From contig LR743504.1 in the NCBI GenBank assembly GCA_902712845.1, positions 4,066,001-4,130,000 on the forward strand: 64,000 nucleotides of DNA, in the 5' to 3' direction. This document shows, in pieces, positions 8,399 through 17,404 of this stretch (its first letter is position 1; each line of letters begins with the position of its first letter). The notes beneath the pieces are model-generated. The model had not been told where the DNA came from and ran no database searches. It saw only the letters and a list, made by a program, of their open reading frames with translations. The DNA is from Methylobacterium bullatum (GTDB lineage: Bacteria; Pseudomonadota; Alphaproteobacteria; Rhizobiales; Beijerinckiaceae). The translations under genes and the position numbers were made by a program.

Positions 8399-9835
8399 TT
8401 GGAAGACCTCCTCCACCGATGGCTGCAGGCGACCGGGTCGATCCGGGCCGACGTCCTCGCCCTTCTCGGCATCGTGCTGGCGCTTCTCGTCACGATTCAT
8501 GCCCTGCTGCGCAAGCGCGAGATCGGCACCGCCATCGGCTGGATCGGCCTCGCCTGGCTGTCACCGATCTTCGGGACGGCCCTCTACGCGATCTTCGGTG
8601 TGAACCGGGTCTCGCGCCGGGCGCGCCAGTTGCGGGTGAGGCCGTCACAGCAGGTGGGCTCCCCCGTCATTCCAGACGCCAGCGTGCCCGAGGACCTGCG
8701 GCCCCTCGACCGCGCCGTCCGCCGCATCACGCGGCTCGTCCTCCTGGGCGGCAACGACCTCGCCATCCTGCGCAACGGCGACGAGGCCTATCCGGCGATG
8801 CTGGACGCGATCGGGGGAGCGACGCGCAGCGTCGCCCTGTCGAGCTACATCTTCCGCAACGACGGCGCCGGGTCGCGGTTCTTCGAGGCGCTGGTGGCTG
8901 CGCGCTCGCGGGGCGTCGAGGTCCGGGTGCTGATCGACGGGATCGGCAGCGGCTACTTCTTCCCCGCCATGGCGCGGCGCCTGCGCCGGGCCGGGGTGCC
9001 GGTGGGGCTGTTCATGCATTCCGCCCTGCCCTGGCGCATGCCGTTCCTGAACCTGCGCACCCACAAGAAGATCCTCATCGTCGACGGGCGCATCGCCTTC
9101 ACCGGCGGCATCAACATCGCCGACGAGAACCTCGTCGCCGCCTCCCCTCCGAACCCGGTGCGCGACACCCATTTCCGCATCGAGGGGCCGGTGGTGGAGC
9201 AGCTGTCACAGGCGTTTGCCGCCGACTGGGCCTTCGTCATGGGCGAGGAGCTCGACGGTCCACGCTGGTTTCCCCCGCTCGGCGCGGCGGGCGAGATCGA
9301 GGCCCGCGTCGTCACCTCGGGGCCGGATGCGGATATCGAGAAGATCGAGTTCGCGGTGATGTCGGCGATCACCTGCGCGCAGCACAGCATCCGTCTCGTC
9401 ACCCCCTATTTCCTGCCGAGCGAGATCCTGTCCACGACCCTGGCGCTCGCCGCGACGCGGGGCGTGCGTGTCGATGTCATCATCCCGCGGGCGAGCAATC
9501 ACAGCTACGTGGACTGGGCGACGCGGGCGCATGTGGCGCCGCTGCTTGAGGCCGGCGTGCGGATCTGGCTCGACGAGCCGCCCTTCGACCATTCGAAGCT
9601 CCTCGTCGTGGACGGGGAATGGAGCTTCGTCGGCAGCGCGAACTGGGACATGCGCAGCTTCCGCCTGAACTTCGAGCTCAACGTCGAGGTCTACGACCGC
9701 GCCTTCGCCGAATGCCTCGACGCCTTCATGCGGACGAAGATGGACGCCCGCCTGACGGCCGACGAGCTCGCGCGGCGGCCCTTGCCCGTGCGGTTGCGCG
9801 ACGCAGCCGTACGACTAATGCTGCCATACCTCTGA
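8399..9835 (+). CDS. cls: cardiolipin synthase (phospholipase D family)
   Basis: A 478-residue protein starting at a TTG. Two N-terminal membrane helices (about residues 17-36 and 43-66) precede two phospholipase D domains. The HxKxxxxD motifs are H222-K224-D229 (HKKILIVDG, followed by FTGGINI) and H398 (HSKLLVVDG, followed by VGSANWD). This is the bacterial Cls layout, which condenses phosphatidylglycerol molecules to cardiolipin at the inner membrane. Its last 110 bp overlap the end of the convergent phosphoesterase gene. Confidence 0.92.
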   Translation: MEDLLHRWLQATGSIRADVLALLGIVLALLVTIHALLRKREIGTAIGWIGLAWLSPIFGTALYAIFGVNRVSRRARQLRVRPSQQVGSPVIPDASVPEDLRPLDRAVRRITRLVLLGGNDLAILRNGDEAYPAMLDAIGGATRSVALSSYIFRNDGAGSRFFEALVAARSRGVEVRVLIDGIGSGYFFPAMARRLRRAGVPVGLFMHSALPWRMPFLNLRTHKKILIVDGRIAFTGGINIADENLVAASPPNPVRDTHFRIEGPVVEQLSQAFAADWAFVMGEELDGPRWFPPLGAAGEIEARVVTSGPDADIEKIEFAVMSAITCAQHSIRLVTPYFLPSEILSTTLALAATRGVRVDVIIPRASNHSYVDWATRAHVAPLLEAGVRIWLDEPPFDHSKLLVVDGEWSFVGSANWDMRSFRLNFELNVEVYDRAFAECLDAFMRTKMDARLTADELARRPLPVRLRDAAVRLMLPYL

Positions 9836-10577
9836 CGGTCCGCTCGCCCGCCTGGGCCGGCGCGGGGCCGAGATGTACCACGATGGGCCGGTGGTCGGAG
9901 GCGCCGCGCGGCAGCACCGTGCGGCCGAGGCAGGCGAGCCCGCGCACGAGGCAGCGGTCGATGCGCAGGGGCACGAGATCCACCATGGCATGGGTCGGGA
10001 TGCGCGGCCCGGCATCGCGGAACCCCGGCAGCAGGGCGGGGCCCACGAGGTTGTAGTCGCCGATCACCGCGGCGCGCGCCGGAAGGCTCTGCTCGATCCG
10101 CCGCAGCTGCCGCCGGTTGAGCACCTGCCCATGCGAGAGATGGACGTTGGCGACACCGAACTCGCCGAGATCGAGGATCTGGCAGACCCGGTCGACGACT
10201 GCGCCCGACGGCAAGGCGACGATGACGGGCGGCGAGGTCCAGGGATGCGGGCTCCACATGGCGAGCCCATGGATGCGGCCGGGCAGCGGCGCCCAGGCAT
10301 AGACGCCGCCGAGCCGCTCCTCGATCACCGCGATGTCCTTGGTCGCCTCCTGCATCAGCAGCAGGTCGGGCCGCTCGCGCTCCACCAGGGCGACGATGGC
10401 GTCGACCTTGGCTCCGGTGCGCCGCAGAAGGTTCCAGCTCACGATCTTGCGGAAGTGGCTGCGGTCCAGCGCATCGAGGGCGTGCAGGTCCGGGAATCGG
10501 GCGGCATCCTGGGACGCGTAGCGGCGGTCGTTGAGCGGGCCGCGCCAGGGCAGCGAAAAGTGTCTCTTGTCCGCCAC
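9726..10577 (-). CDS. endonuclease/exonuclease/phosphatase (EEP) family protein
   Basis: A 283-residue protein with EEP-superfamily motifs: IVSWNLLRR (metal-binding Asn), LLLMQEAT (catalytic Glu), GDYNLVG (Asp/Asn) and a C-terminal SDHRPIVVHLG (Asp-His pair). It could be a phosphodiesterase or nuclease; the substrate is not evident. The start is a GTG at 10577. After SDHRP the tail of about 50 residues is Arg/Ala-rich and non-conserved in appearance, and it is the part that lies antisense to the cls 3' end. Confidence 0.8.
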   Translation of the reverse strand: MADKRHFSLPWRGPLNDRRYASQDAARFPDLHALDALDRSHFRKIVSWNLLRRTGAKVDAIVALVERERPDLLLMQEATKDIAVIEERLGGVYAWAPLPGRIHGLAMWSPHPWTSPPVIVALPSGAVVDRVCQILDLGEFGVANVHLSHGQVLNRRQLRRIEQSLPARAAVIGDYNLVGPALLPGFRDAGPRIPTHAMVDLVPLRIDRCLVRGLACLGRTVLPRGASDHRPIVVHLGPAPAQAGERTVRGMAALVVRLRRATARARAAARARRPSGGRPSSSA

Positions 10578-10617
10578 CTGCCCGCCCCCGCCTTGTCCAG
10601 CTCGATGCTGCCTGCCT

Positions 10618-10800
10618 CTAACGCTTCTTGCCCAGTTCGGCTGCGATGTCCTTGATCATATGTCCGACCTTGCGGTGGGCGCTCGTCAGCTGGTCGCGGG
10701 TGACGCCCCAGCGCTTCATCCAATGCTCGACGGCCTGCCGCTCGGACAGATCGAGCCTGTCCTTGTCGATGAAGCCGCGCTTGTCCTTCAGGCCTGCCAT
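10618..10800 (-). CDS. DUF3606 domain protein
   Basis: A 60-residue protein with the compact DUF3606 pattern: a short basic start, DRLDLSERQAVEHWMKRWGVT, and a C-terminal helix of the AHRKVGHMIKDI type. Proteins of this family are common in Rhizobiales and have no assigned function. It is 40 bp upstream of the EEP gene on the same strand, so the two could be co-transcribed. Confidence 0.8.
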   Translation of the reverse strand: MAGLKDKRGFIDKDRLDLSERQAVEHWMKRWGVTRDQLTSAHRKVGHMIKDIAAELGKKR

Positions 10801-10892
10801 CCGTCCCGTCTACCTCTATCCGCATCCCCGGCGATGCGCGCCTGCGCACGGCTCTTAACCCATCTGCCGGTGAGGTGACGAACACGAAAAGA

Positions 10893-10954
10893 ACCTCCCC
10901 GCCATCGCCGGCGGGGAGGTCTTTCGGGTTCGGAAAGCCCGGCCATGCCGGGCT
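10893..10954 (-). terminator. tandem terminator hairpins
   Basis: Two hairpins lie side by side. AGCCCGGC/GCCGGGCT (10936-10943 and 10947-10954, 3-nt loop) is next to the stop of the periplasmic protein gene. ACCTCCCCGCC/GGCGGGGAGGT (10893-10903 and 10910-10920) follows and is trailed on the minus strand by a T-rich stretch. This fits rho-independent termination of the minus-strand gene ending at 10960. Confidence 0.75.
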
Positions 10955-10959
10955 CTTCC

Positions 10960-11331
10960 TTAGTTCTGCGCCGCCGCTTCGCGGGTGACCCCCGGGCGCG
11001 GCCGGTTGACGGCGACGGTGTCGCCGGTGCGGCTGATCTCGATGGCGTCGGCGCTGCCGCCGAGTTCCTGCGGGGTCGAGAGGGTCACGCTCTGGCCGTT
11101 GGCCAGGACCGTCTCGAATCGCACTGCGCGGCTGGTCCCGGTGCGGGCCAGGGTGACGACCACACGGTAGCCCTTGGGTTCGGCAGTGTAGTAGGCGACG
11201 CCCGAAAGCTCGCCCAGGGAGACGCTGCCACCGTCGAGGGGCTTGATCGTCTCGGCGGAGGCCGGGAGGGTGGCGGTGCCTACGGTGACGGTGGCAAGGG
11301 CGGCGGCGGTGATGAGGCTACGGAATGTCAT
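10960..11331 (-). CDS. small secreted/periplasmic protein of unknown function
   Basis: A 123-residue protein. Residues 1 to about 27 form a signal peptide (MTFRSLITAAALATVTVG...PASAET). The rest is a small, probably beta-rich domain without cysteines or recognisable catalytic motifs. I do not recognise the family with confidence. It is divergent from the LysR gene with a 98-bp shared intergenic region, so it is a candidate target of that regulator. A frame extension to 11406 has no signal peptide at its start and was not used. Confidence 0.75.
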   Translation of the reverse strand: MTFRSLITAAALATVTVGTATLPASAETIKPLDGGSVSLGELSGVAYYTAEPKGYRVVVTLARTGTSRAVRFETVLANGQSVTLSTPQELGGSADAIEISRTGDTVAVNRPRPGVTREAAAQN

Positions 11332-11429
11332 GGTGACGGATCTCGCTGTCTTGGCAGGGGCGGTGCGCCCTTGCCGGTGAAGCGAAGATGCTGTGCGGTG
11401 CATCATGGATCAAACAGATCGGATCGATA

Positions 11430-12362
11430 ATGACTATTGACCATGTCGATCTATCCCGCATTGACCTCAATCTGCTGGTGGCCCTCGACGCCCTGCTCGC
11501 CGAGCGCAGCGTCACCCGCGCCGCCGCCCGGATCGGCATCGGCCAGTCGGCCATGAGCAGCAGCCTGGCGCGCCTGCGCACCACTTTCGGCGACGAGCTC
11601 CTCACCCGCGCCCCCGAGGGGATGCGCGCCACCCCCCGCGCGCTGGCGCTCGCCGCGCCCGTGCGCACGCTCCTGCGCCAGATCCAGTCCCTGGTGCGCC
11701 GCGACGAGGCGTTCGATCCGCGCAGCGTCACGCGGACCTTCACCATCGGCCTGCCCGATTCCACCGAGGTGCTGCTCGGGCCGCGCCTTCTGGCCTACCT
11801 GCGCGAACACGCGCCGGGGATCAGCCTGCTCCTGCGCTCCATCGACCGCATCCGCATCCTGCAGGAACTCGACGCGGACCGCGTCGATCTCGGCATCGGC
11901 ACGTTCAGCCACGGCCAGACCCACCACAAGCAGCGGTTGCTCTACCGGGACCGCTACGTCTGCCTGTTCAATGCCGAGCTCGTCGGACTAGAGCCTCCGA
12001 TCTCCCTGGACGATTACCTCCGCTTTCCCCACGTGCTCACCAGCCTGAAGGAAACGGCGCATGGGGTGGTGGACGACGCCCTCGCCCTCCTCGGCCTGCG
12101 CCGCGACCTCGCGGTGACGACGCCGCGCTTCCTCGCCGTGCCCTTCCTGGTGCGCAGCGCGCCCGTCCTCACCACCATGCAGGAGCGCCTCGCCACCCTC
12201 TTTGCCGGAACCCTCGGCCTCACCGTCAGTCCCGCGCCGGTGGCCCTCGACGAGGTGGCGATCTCGATGCTGTGGCACACCTCCTACGACGACGACCCGG
12301 CCCATCGCTGGCTGCGCCAGACGTTGCTCGCCCTTGCCGACGACGTGGCGCAGGTCGGTTGA
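11430..12362 (+). CDS. LysR-family transcriptional regulator (NodD/SyrM-like subgroup)
   Basis: A 310-residue regulator. The N-terminal winged helix-turn-helix (about residues 6-65, LSRIDLNLLVALDALLAERSVTRAAARIG) has the LNLL start typical of the NodD/NahR-like subgroup. It is followed by a two-lobed substrate-binding domain. The ATG at 11430 is used; an upstream start at 11388 would add 14 residues with no homology-like character. It probably controls the divergent small secreted protein and itself. The inducer is unknown. Confidence 0.87.
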   Translation: MTIDHVDLSRIDLNLLVALDALLAERSVTRAAARIGIGQSAMSSSLARLRTTFGDELLTRAPEGMRATPRALALAAPVRTLLRQIQSLVRRDEAFDPRSVTRTFTIGLPDSTEVLLGPRLLAYLREHAPGISLLLRSIDRIRILQELDADRVDLGIGTFSHGQTHHKQRLLYRDRYVCLFNAELVGLEPPISLDDYLRFPHVLTSLKETAHGVVDDALALLGLRRDLAVTTPRFLAVPFLVRSAPVLTTMQERLATLFAGTLGLTVSPAPVALDEVAISMLWHTSYDDDPAHRWLRQTLLALADDVAQVG

Positions 12363-12508
12363 GGCGCTTCGATTCGTGGCCCGGCACCAACGCCGGTCCG
12401 GATCTCCTGCCCCCGGCGCCCCGAAACTTGCCAATGCGCGCAGGCGCGTGCTTTGGGAGGGCCGGCATCGGCTGCTCCGCAGCAGCAGGGTTCCGGGAAA
12501 GAGGCCGC

Positions 12509-13297
12509 ATGGGTTTGGTAGCAGGAGGGGTCGCCGACGTCGTCGGAGGCTTCGGCGCGTGGCGCATGTGGTGGATGCTGGCCAAGAACGACGTGATCCG
12601 TCGGTATCGCCGCTCGCGCGTCGGCCAGCTGTGGCTGACCCTCAGCATGGCCGTGATGATCTTCGGCATGGGCGGGATCTACGCCTCGCTCTTCGGCACC
12701 TCCATGGCCGATTACCTGCCCCATCTCGGCACAGGGCTCGTGCTCTGGGGATTGATGTCGCAGACCATCAACGAAAGCTGCTCGAGCTTTACCGATAACG
12801 ACAGCATCATCCGGCAGGTCGCGCTGCCGCGGTTCACCTACCTGTTGCGGACGATCGCCCGGAACCTCTTCATCTTCGCCCACAACCTGATCATTCTGCC
12901 GGTCCTGTTCCTCGTCACCGGCACGGCGATCGACTGGCACATCCTGCTGTTCGTTCCCGGCCTGCTGCTCGTGCTCGCCAACCTGGCCTGGATTGGCTAC
13001 CTCCTGGCCATCCTGTCGGCGCGGTTCCGTGACATTCCGCAGATCGTCGCGAGCGTCGTCCAGGTCGCCTTCTTCGTCTCGCCGGTCGTCTTCAAGCCCT
13101 CGCAATTGCGGGTCGACCATCCCGTTCTCATCCTGAACCCCTTCGCCAGCATGCTGGACGTGATGCGCGAGCCTCTGCTCGGCCATCTGCCGAGCGCGAC
13201 GTCCTATCTCATCCTGCTCGGCCTACTGGCCGTCGGGTGGCTCCTCGCCCTGGCTTTCTCGGGGAAATATTCGCACCGCGTCGTGTACTGGCTCTGA
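12509..13297 (+). CDS. polysaccharide ABC exporter permease (Wzm-like, ABC-2 type)
   Basis: A 262-residue ABC-2 permease with about six membrane helices. The N-terminal sequence (DVIRRYRRSRVGQLWLTLS) is the conserved cytoplasmic amphipathic segment of O-antigen and capsule exporters. It pairs with the ATPase encoded 7 bp downstream to export lipid-linked polysaccharide across the inner membrane. The start at 12509 is selected over an upstream frame extension lacking membrane-protein character. Confidence 0.88.
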   Translation: MGLVAGGVADVVGGFGAWRMWWMLAKNDVIRRYRRSRVGQLWLTLSMAVMIFGMGGIYASLFGTSMADYLPHLGTGLVLWGLMSQTINESCSSFTDNDSIIRQVALPRFTYLLRTIARNLFIFAHNLIILPVLFLVTGTAIDWHILLFVPGLLLVLANLAWIGYLLAILSARFRDIPQIVASVVQVAFFVSPVVFKPSQLRVDHPVLILNPFASMLDVMREPLLGHLPSATSYLILLGLLAVGWLLALAFSGKYSHRVVYWL

Positions 13298-13304
13298 GGG
13301 CAGG

Positions 13305-14060
13305 ATGGCTCATATCGTCCTCGACAAGGCGAGCGTCGAACTCGCCGTCTACAATTCCCGCGGCCGTGCCTTGAAGAGCGAGATCCTGCGGCGCACGGTG
13401 GGGGGCGGCCTGCAGAACGACCGCGACAGCAGCGTCCAGGTGATCAAGGCGCTGAACGCGGTCAGCTTCGAAGCGCGCGATGGGGACCGGATCGGTCTCG
13501 TCGGCGGCAACGGCGCCGGCAAGACGACGCTCCTGCGGGTGCTCAGCCGGGTCTATCCGCCGACCTCGGGCAGGGCCACCATCGAGGGGCGCATCTCATC
13601 CCTGATCGACCTGTCCATGGGCATGGATACGGATGCCACGGGCTACGACAACATCGAGATGCGCAGCATCATGCTGGGGCTCAGCCACAAGCAGGCCCAG
13701 GCGATCGTGCCCGACGTGGAGGAATTCAGCCAGCTCGGCGAGTTCCTGTCCCTTCCGATCCGCACGTATTCCAGCGGCATGATGCTGAGGCTCGCCTTCG
13801 CCGTCAGCACGGCGGTTCATCCCGACATCCTGATCCTCGACGAAGTGATCGGCGTCGGCGACGCCGCCTTCGCGGAACGCGCCGAGAAGCGGCTGCACGG
13901 CATGATCCAGAAGGCCAGCATCATGTTCCTCGCCTCCCACGACAACGCCTCGATCAAACGCTTCTGCAACCGCACGCTCTGGATGAAGGGCGGCACGCTG
14001 ATGATGGATGGCGCGCCGGAGGAGGTGTTGGCGGCTTATGCGGCGGATGGGGCGGGCTGA
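13305..14060 (+). CDS. polysaccharide ABC exporter ATPase (Wzt-like)
   Basis: A 251-residue ATPase of the polysaccharide-export class. Walker A is GGNGAGKTT (residues 67-75), the signature region is TYSSGMMLRLAFA, Walker B is LILDEVIGVGD, and the switch histidine is in ASHDN. The N-terminal extension of about 45 residues before the nucleotide-binding domain is typical. The C-terminal carbohydrate-binding domain found in some Wzt proteins is missing, suggesting that chain length is not controlled through Wzt here. Confidence 0.9.
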   Translation: MAHIVLDKASVELAVYNSRGRALKSEILRRTVGGGLQNDRDSSVQVIKALNAVSFEARDGDRIGLVGGNGAGKTTLLRVLSRVYPPTSGRATIEGRISSLIDLSMGMDTDATGYDNIEMRSIMLGLSHKQAQAIVPDVEEFSQLGEFLSLPIRTYSSGMMLRLAFAVSTAVHPDILILDEVIGVGDAAFAERAEKRLHGMIQKASIMFLASHDNASIKRFCNRTLWMKGGTLMMDGAPEEVLAAYAADGAG

Positions 14061-14470
14061 GCGCTGGGGACGAGACGCAAAGGTTCCTGACACTCAACCG
14101 TGAAGCGATGGCCCTATGGAAAGCAATGGCCGAGTTCGAGATCCAGCCCTTGGTGCTGAGGCAACGCCGCACGGCGGTGCTCGGAGGAAAGGCTCACTAA
14201 GCTTTAGCCAAATCGATAATTTGCAGATCGTCACATGGGAGTTGCAAAATAAGCTCAGTGGCTCGCATTGAAGCGGAATTAGTCAGATCGATTCGCCTGT
14301 CCGCTATCGGTCAAATCTGTTTCAGTAAGATACTTTTCTATTTCTTATAATTACCGCCTGTACTCATTTGTGCTGACTCATAGTGCTTGCGATCGAAGGA
14401 GGGGGGCTGTGACATCTTAAATTATTTGCACTATATACAGACCCAAAATGCAAATCTGCGAGGTGAAGGT
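14061..14470. other. AT-rich intergenic boundary of the glycan island
   Basis: About 410 bp without a convincing gene. Composition shifts sharply to AT-rich at about 14200 and stays so to about 19500. The first part (14063-14200) stays open in one plus frame and reads GDETQRFLTLNREAMALWKA and onward to a TAA at 14198-14200. This could be the remnant of a truncated gene's C-terminus. The rest probably contains the galE promoter; no strong consensus was identified. Confidence 0.5.
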
Positions 14471-15502
14471 GTGACTAAACGCATTGTCGTGACAGGAGGC
14501 GCTGGCTACATTGGTAGTCATACGCTGCTGGATTTGCTGTCCCTTGGGCATCAGGTTTGCGTTTTAGACAATTTCACAAATGGTTCGCCCGAGGCGCTCA
14601 GCCGGGTGCAAAAACTGGCTGGCCGAGAGGTCGTTTCACATCAGGTCGACGTCCGCGATCAGCATGCGCTGGATGGTGTTTTCGGTTCCTTCAAGCCGGA
14701 TGCCGTCATTCATTTCGCGGGTCTGAAGGCGGTAGGCGAAGGCGAGGAGCAGCCTGTTGCATACTATGACGTGAACGTGGGCGGCACGATCAATGTTCTG
14801 AAAGCAATGGCTGCTTCCAGCTGCCGAACGATCATTTTCTCATCGTCTGCCACCGTTTACGGGGAACCGGATTATTTGCCGATCGACGAAGCCCATCACT
14901 GCCGGCCGATGGGAGTATATGGTCGAACAAAACGCATGGCCGAGGAAGTGCTCATCGATTGGGCCAAAGCCACCACAGATGCCAGTGCTATCATACTGCG
15001 TTATTTCAATCCTGTCGGAGCTCATGAGAGCGGCGATCTTGGAGAGGATCCCAAAGATATCCCGAACAACCTGATGCCCTTCATCGCTCAAGTGGCGGTA
15101 GGGTTGCGCGAAAGACTATCGATCTTTGGCGGCGACTACGCAACCCGCGATGGGACTGGTCTGCGCGACTATATCCATGTCCTTGATCTCGCGCGTGCTC
15201 ATGTCGCCGCGTTTGACTACGCTTGTCGCAAGCCAACTGGGGCCGACATATTCAATGTTGGCAGCGGAGGCGGCGTAACAGTGCATGAGATGCTCATCGC
15301 ATATGGGCGCGCTTGTGGACGCAGCTTGCCATTCGAAGTTATGCCCCGCCGTGCAGGCGATATCCCAAGCTCAGTCGCCAACCCAACGAAGGCTGGTAGG
15401 CTCCTCAGGTGGGAAGCCCGACAAACGCTCGACCAAATGTGTAGAAGTTCTTGGAAATGGCAATCGCAAAACCCCAATGGATATCGTGGCGTGGCGCCTT
15501 GA
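14471..15502 (+). CDS. galE: UDP-glucose 4-epimerase
   Basis: A 343-residue extended short-chain dehydrogenase. The NAD-binding glycine motif is GGAGYIGSH near the N-terminus. The catalytic Ser and the YxxxK pair (YGRTK) are present, as are SSSATVYG and NPVGAHESG, which are hallmarks of GalE. It interconverts UDP-glucose and UDP-galactose, supplying sugar for the adjacent glycosyltransferases. The GTG at 14471 is preferred because GAGGTGAAG lies just upstream; an ATG-like start at 14387 would add a non-homologous leader. Base composition is clearly more AT-rich than the flanking genes. Confidence 0.9.
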   Translation: MTKRIVVTGGAGYIGSHTLLDLLSLGHQVCVLDNFTNGSPEALSRVQKLAGREVVSHQVDVRDQHALDGVFGSFKPDAVIHFAGLKAVGEGEEQPVAYYDVNVGGTINVLKAMAASSCRTIIFSSSATVYGEPDYLPIDEAHHCRPMGVYGRTKRMAEEVLIDWAKATTDASAIILRYFNPVGAHESGDLGEDPKDIPNNLMPFIAQVAVGLRERLSIFGGDYATRDGTGLRDYIHVLDLARAHVAAFDYACRKPTGADIFNVGSGGGVTVHEMLIAYGRACGRSLPFEVMPRRAGDIPSSVANPTKAGRLLRWEARQTLDQMCRSSWKWQSQNPNGYRGVAP

Positions 15503-15565
15503 TCTGAACCCACAGAAGTCGCGACGTCAAGTTTAGAGCAATGTATTTTAAGGTTGTTGACTTTA

Positions 15566-17332
15566 ATGAGCGATGACGAATCCGCCTCCGAAGCCGAATT
15601 GCTCTATCGAGTGAGGTTAGCTGCGGCTATTACAGATTTATTTGAGGCGCGTCGTATCTTGACGCGGAGCCGACTGGGGTATCCACAAGAATATCTGAAA
15701 TCTACTTATTTTCACACCGCTGTTTCAGAGGATGCGGCGAAGCCGGATTTAAATGTTGTTGTACATCGCTCGCGGTTGAAGCAGTCGATCATATCCATAT
15801 GTGGCAATAGCCCCTATGTCTTGAGAGGTTTGATTGGAACAGCCCGCAGAGTGCGTGGAGCCGTTACGGCAGCAAAATTGATAGCCGAATACCCGCGCAG
15901 TAAACGTCGCCTTGAAATCAAGATTCAAATAAGAGACGTTCTAGCAATCGAGTTTCCAGAGTTGCTCGCATTGATAAGGGCAAGACGTGCGCTATATCGT
16001 GTCATGCGTGTCCGCAATGTTCTGCCATCGCCCGCCTCCACTGCGCCTTACAACTTACAGCACTTTAAAGCGCGCGAGACCGCCACACTTTATCTTTACG
16101 ATCTCCTGAACGATGCCTCCATGTCCGAAGAATTCCACCGCATGCTGGATCGTATGCTGGATCATGCGGCTTCTTATGGCCGCTTCGAGGCGTGCTTAGC
16201 TTTGAATTTCTACGCAGGAGGCGGTGCTGAAAACGCAGGGTTAAATTACCTCCACCACTACTCGATTCGGTCTGGCGGCTCCGTTCTTCTCGTTTTGACC
16301 GATTTCGGACACCGCAAAGCACTACCCTCTCTACCGAAGAACGTATTTTTACTTGATATCGGAAAATTTCGAGGGGTTCACATTTCTCAACAACGTCAGT
16401 GTATATTATTTAATACGTTGATTGCATTGCGTCCATCCCTGTTTCACATTGTCAACTCGGAGGTTGCTTGGGCGCTGCTACATCGGATGCCAGTTCGGTT
16501 TGTGTCCAATATGAAGGTAATTTCCAGCAATTTCGCGTTACAATTCGCTGACCCTCGCCGGACAAATGTCGTTGGTTATGCGGCGGCTAATCTTCCAAAT
16601 TGTATAACGAAACTTGACGCTGTCGTTACCGACAACCGATGCTTTGCGACGCAAGGAATCAAAACCCTCGGCCTTGGTTCATATCAGGACAAGATGCATG
16701 TTGTTTATAACGCATGTAATCTTGATAAATCCGTATCCTATCAAGACGCAGAGTTTCTTCTTCTCGCCCGTATCAAAGATTTACATCAATCATCAAGGAT
16801 AAAAGTTGTTTGGGCCGGACGGCTCGATGAAGAGAAGCGTATAGACATACTTCTTGACGCCGCTAGATTTTGTCAGGGCTTCTGTGATTTCCATGTTTAT
16901 GGAAGCCCCGTCGTATCGAGTGAAATGCCGGAATTCGAAGCACTTCAGAAGCAAGGTAACGTCATATTGGAAGGCCCGTTTTCATCTCCGCTCGAATGGG
17001 AGAAAAATGACATCAAGCATGTCTTCTTTTTTACCTCACGTTGGGAAGGGATGCCCAATGTCTTAATCGAAGCCGCCTATCTTGGAATGCCTATCTGTGC
17101 TATGAATGTAGGTGGGGTAAGTGAATTGATTGAAGAAAATACTGGGTGGTTAATCGAGGAAGAGTGTGCAGCCGAAGATCTTGCGACCATTCTAAACGGT
17201 ATGCTCGCCAATCTTCAAGAAGTAGAGCGGCGTACCCGCGCTCTCATTCGCTTAGTTAGATTTCAGCACAGCCGAGATGCATATGCTACTCAGATGGATA
17301 ACTTGCTAAAAAATCTCGCTTTTTTCAGCTAA
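15566..17332 (+). CDS. glycosyltransferase family 4 protein
   Basis: About 588 residues from the ATG at 15566. The C-terminal half is a GT4 GT-B fold: VVWAGRLDEEKRIDILL at about residue 413 and the donor-site region EGMPNVLIEAAYLGMPI at about residue 493, containing the EX7E-type pair. The first 200 residues have no recognised domain. The acceptor is unknown. It is part of the AT-rich block with galE and the following GT2 gene, all on the same strand. The TTG at 15554 in the same frame is an alternative start. Confidence 0.82.
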   Translation: MSDDESASEAELLYRVRLAAAITDLFEARRILTRSRLGYPQEYLKSTYFHTAVSEDAAKPDLNVVVHRSRLKQSIISICGNSPYVLRGLIGTARRVRGAVTAAKLIAEYPRSKRRLEIKIQIRDVLAIEFPELLALIRARRALYRVMRVRNVLPSPASTAPYNLQHFKARETATLYLYDLLNDASMSEEFHRMLDRMLDHAASYGRFEACLALNFYAGGGAENAGLNYLHHYSIRSGGSVLLVLTDFGHRKALPSLPKNVFLLDIGKFRGVHISQQRQCILFNTLIALRPSLFHIVNSEVAWALLHRMPVRFVSNMKVISSNFALQFADPRRTNVVGYAAANLPNCITKLDAVVTDNRCFATQGIKTLGLGSYQDKMHVVYNACNLDKSVSYQDAEFLLLARIKDLHQSSRIKVVWAGRLDEEKRIDILLDAARFCQGFCDFHVYGSPVVSSEMPEFEALQKQGNVILEGPFSSPLEWEKNDIKHVFFFTSRWEGMPNVLIEAAYLGMPICAMNVGGVSELIEENTGWLIEEECAAEDLATILNGMLANLQEVERRTRALIRLVRFQHSRDAYATQMDNLLKNLAFFS

Positions 17333-17404
17333 GTGTTGATCGCAGCGAGAGTGACAATAATATTTCTGCAGTAAACGGGTGAAGAAAGACCTTGAGGATT
17401 TGAC

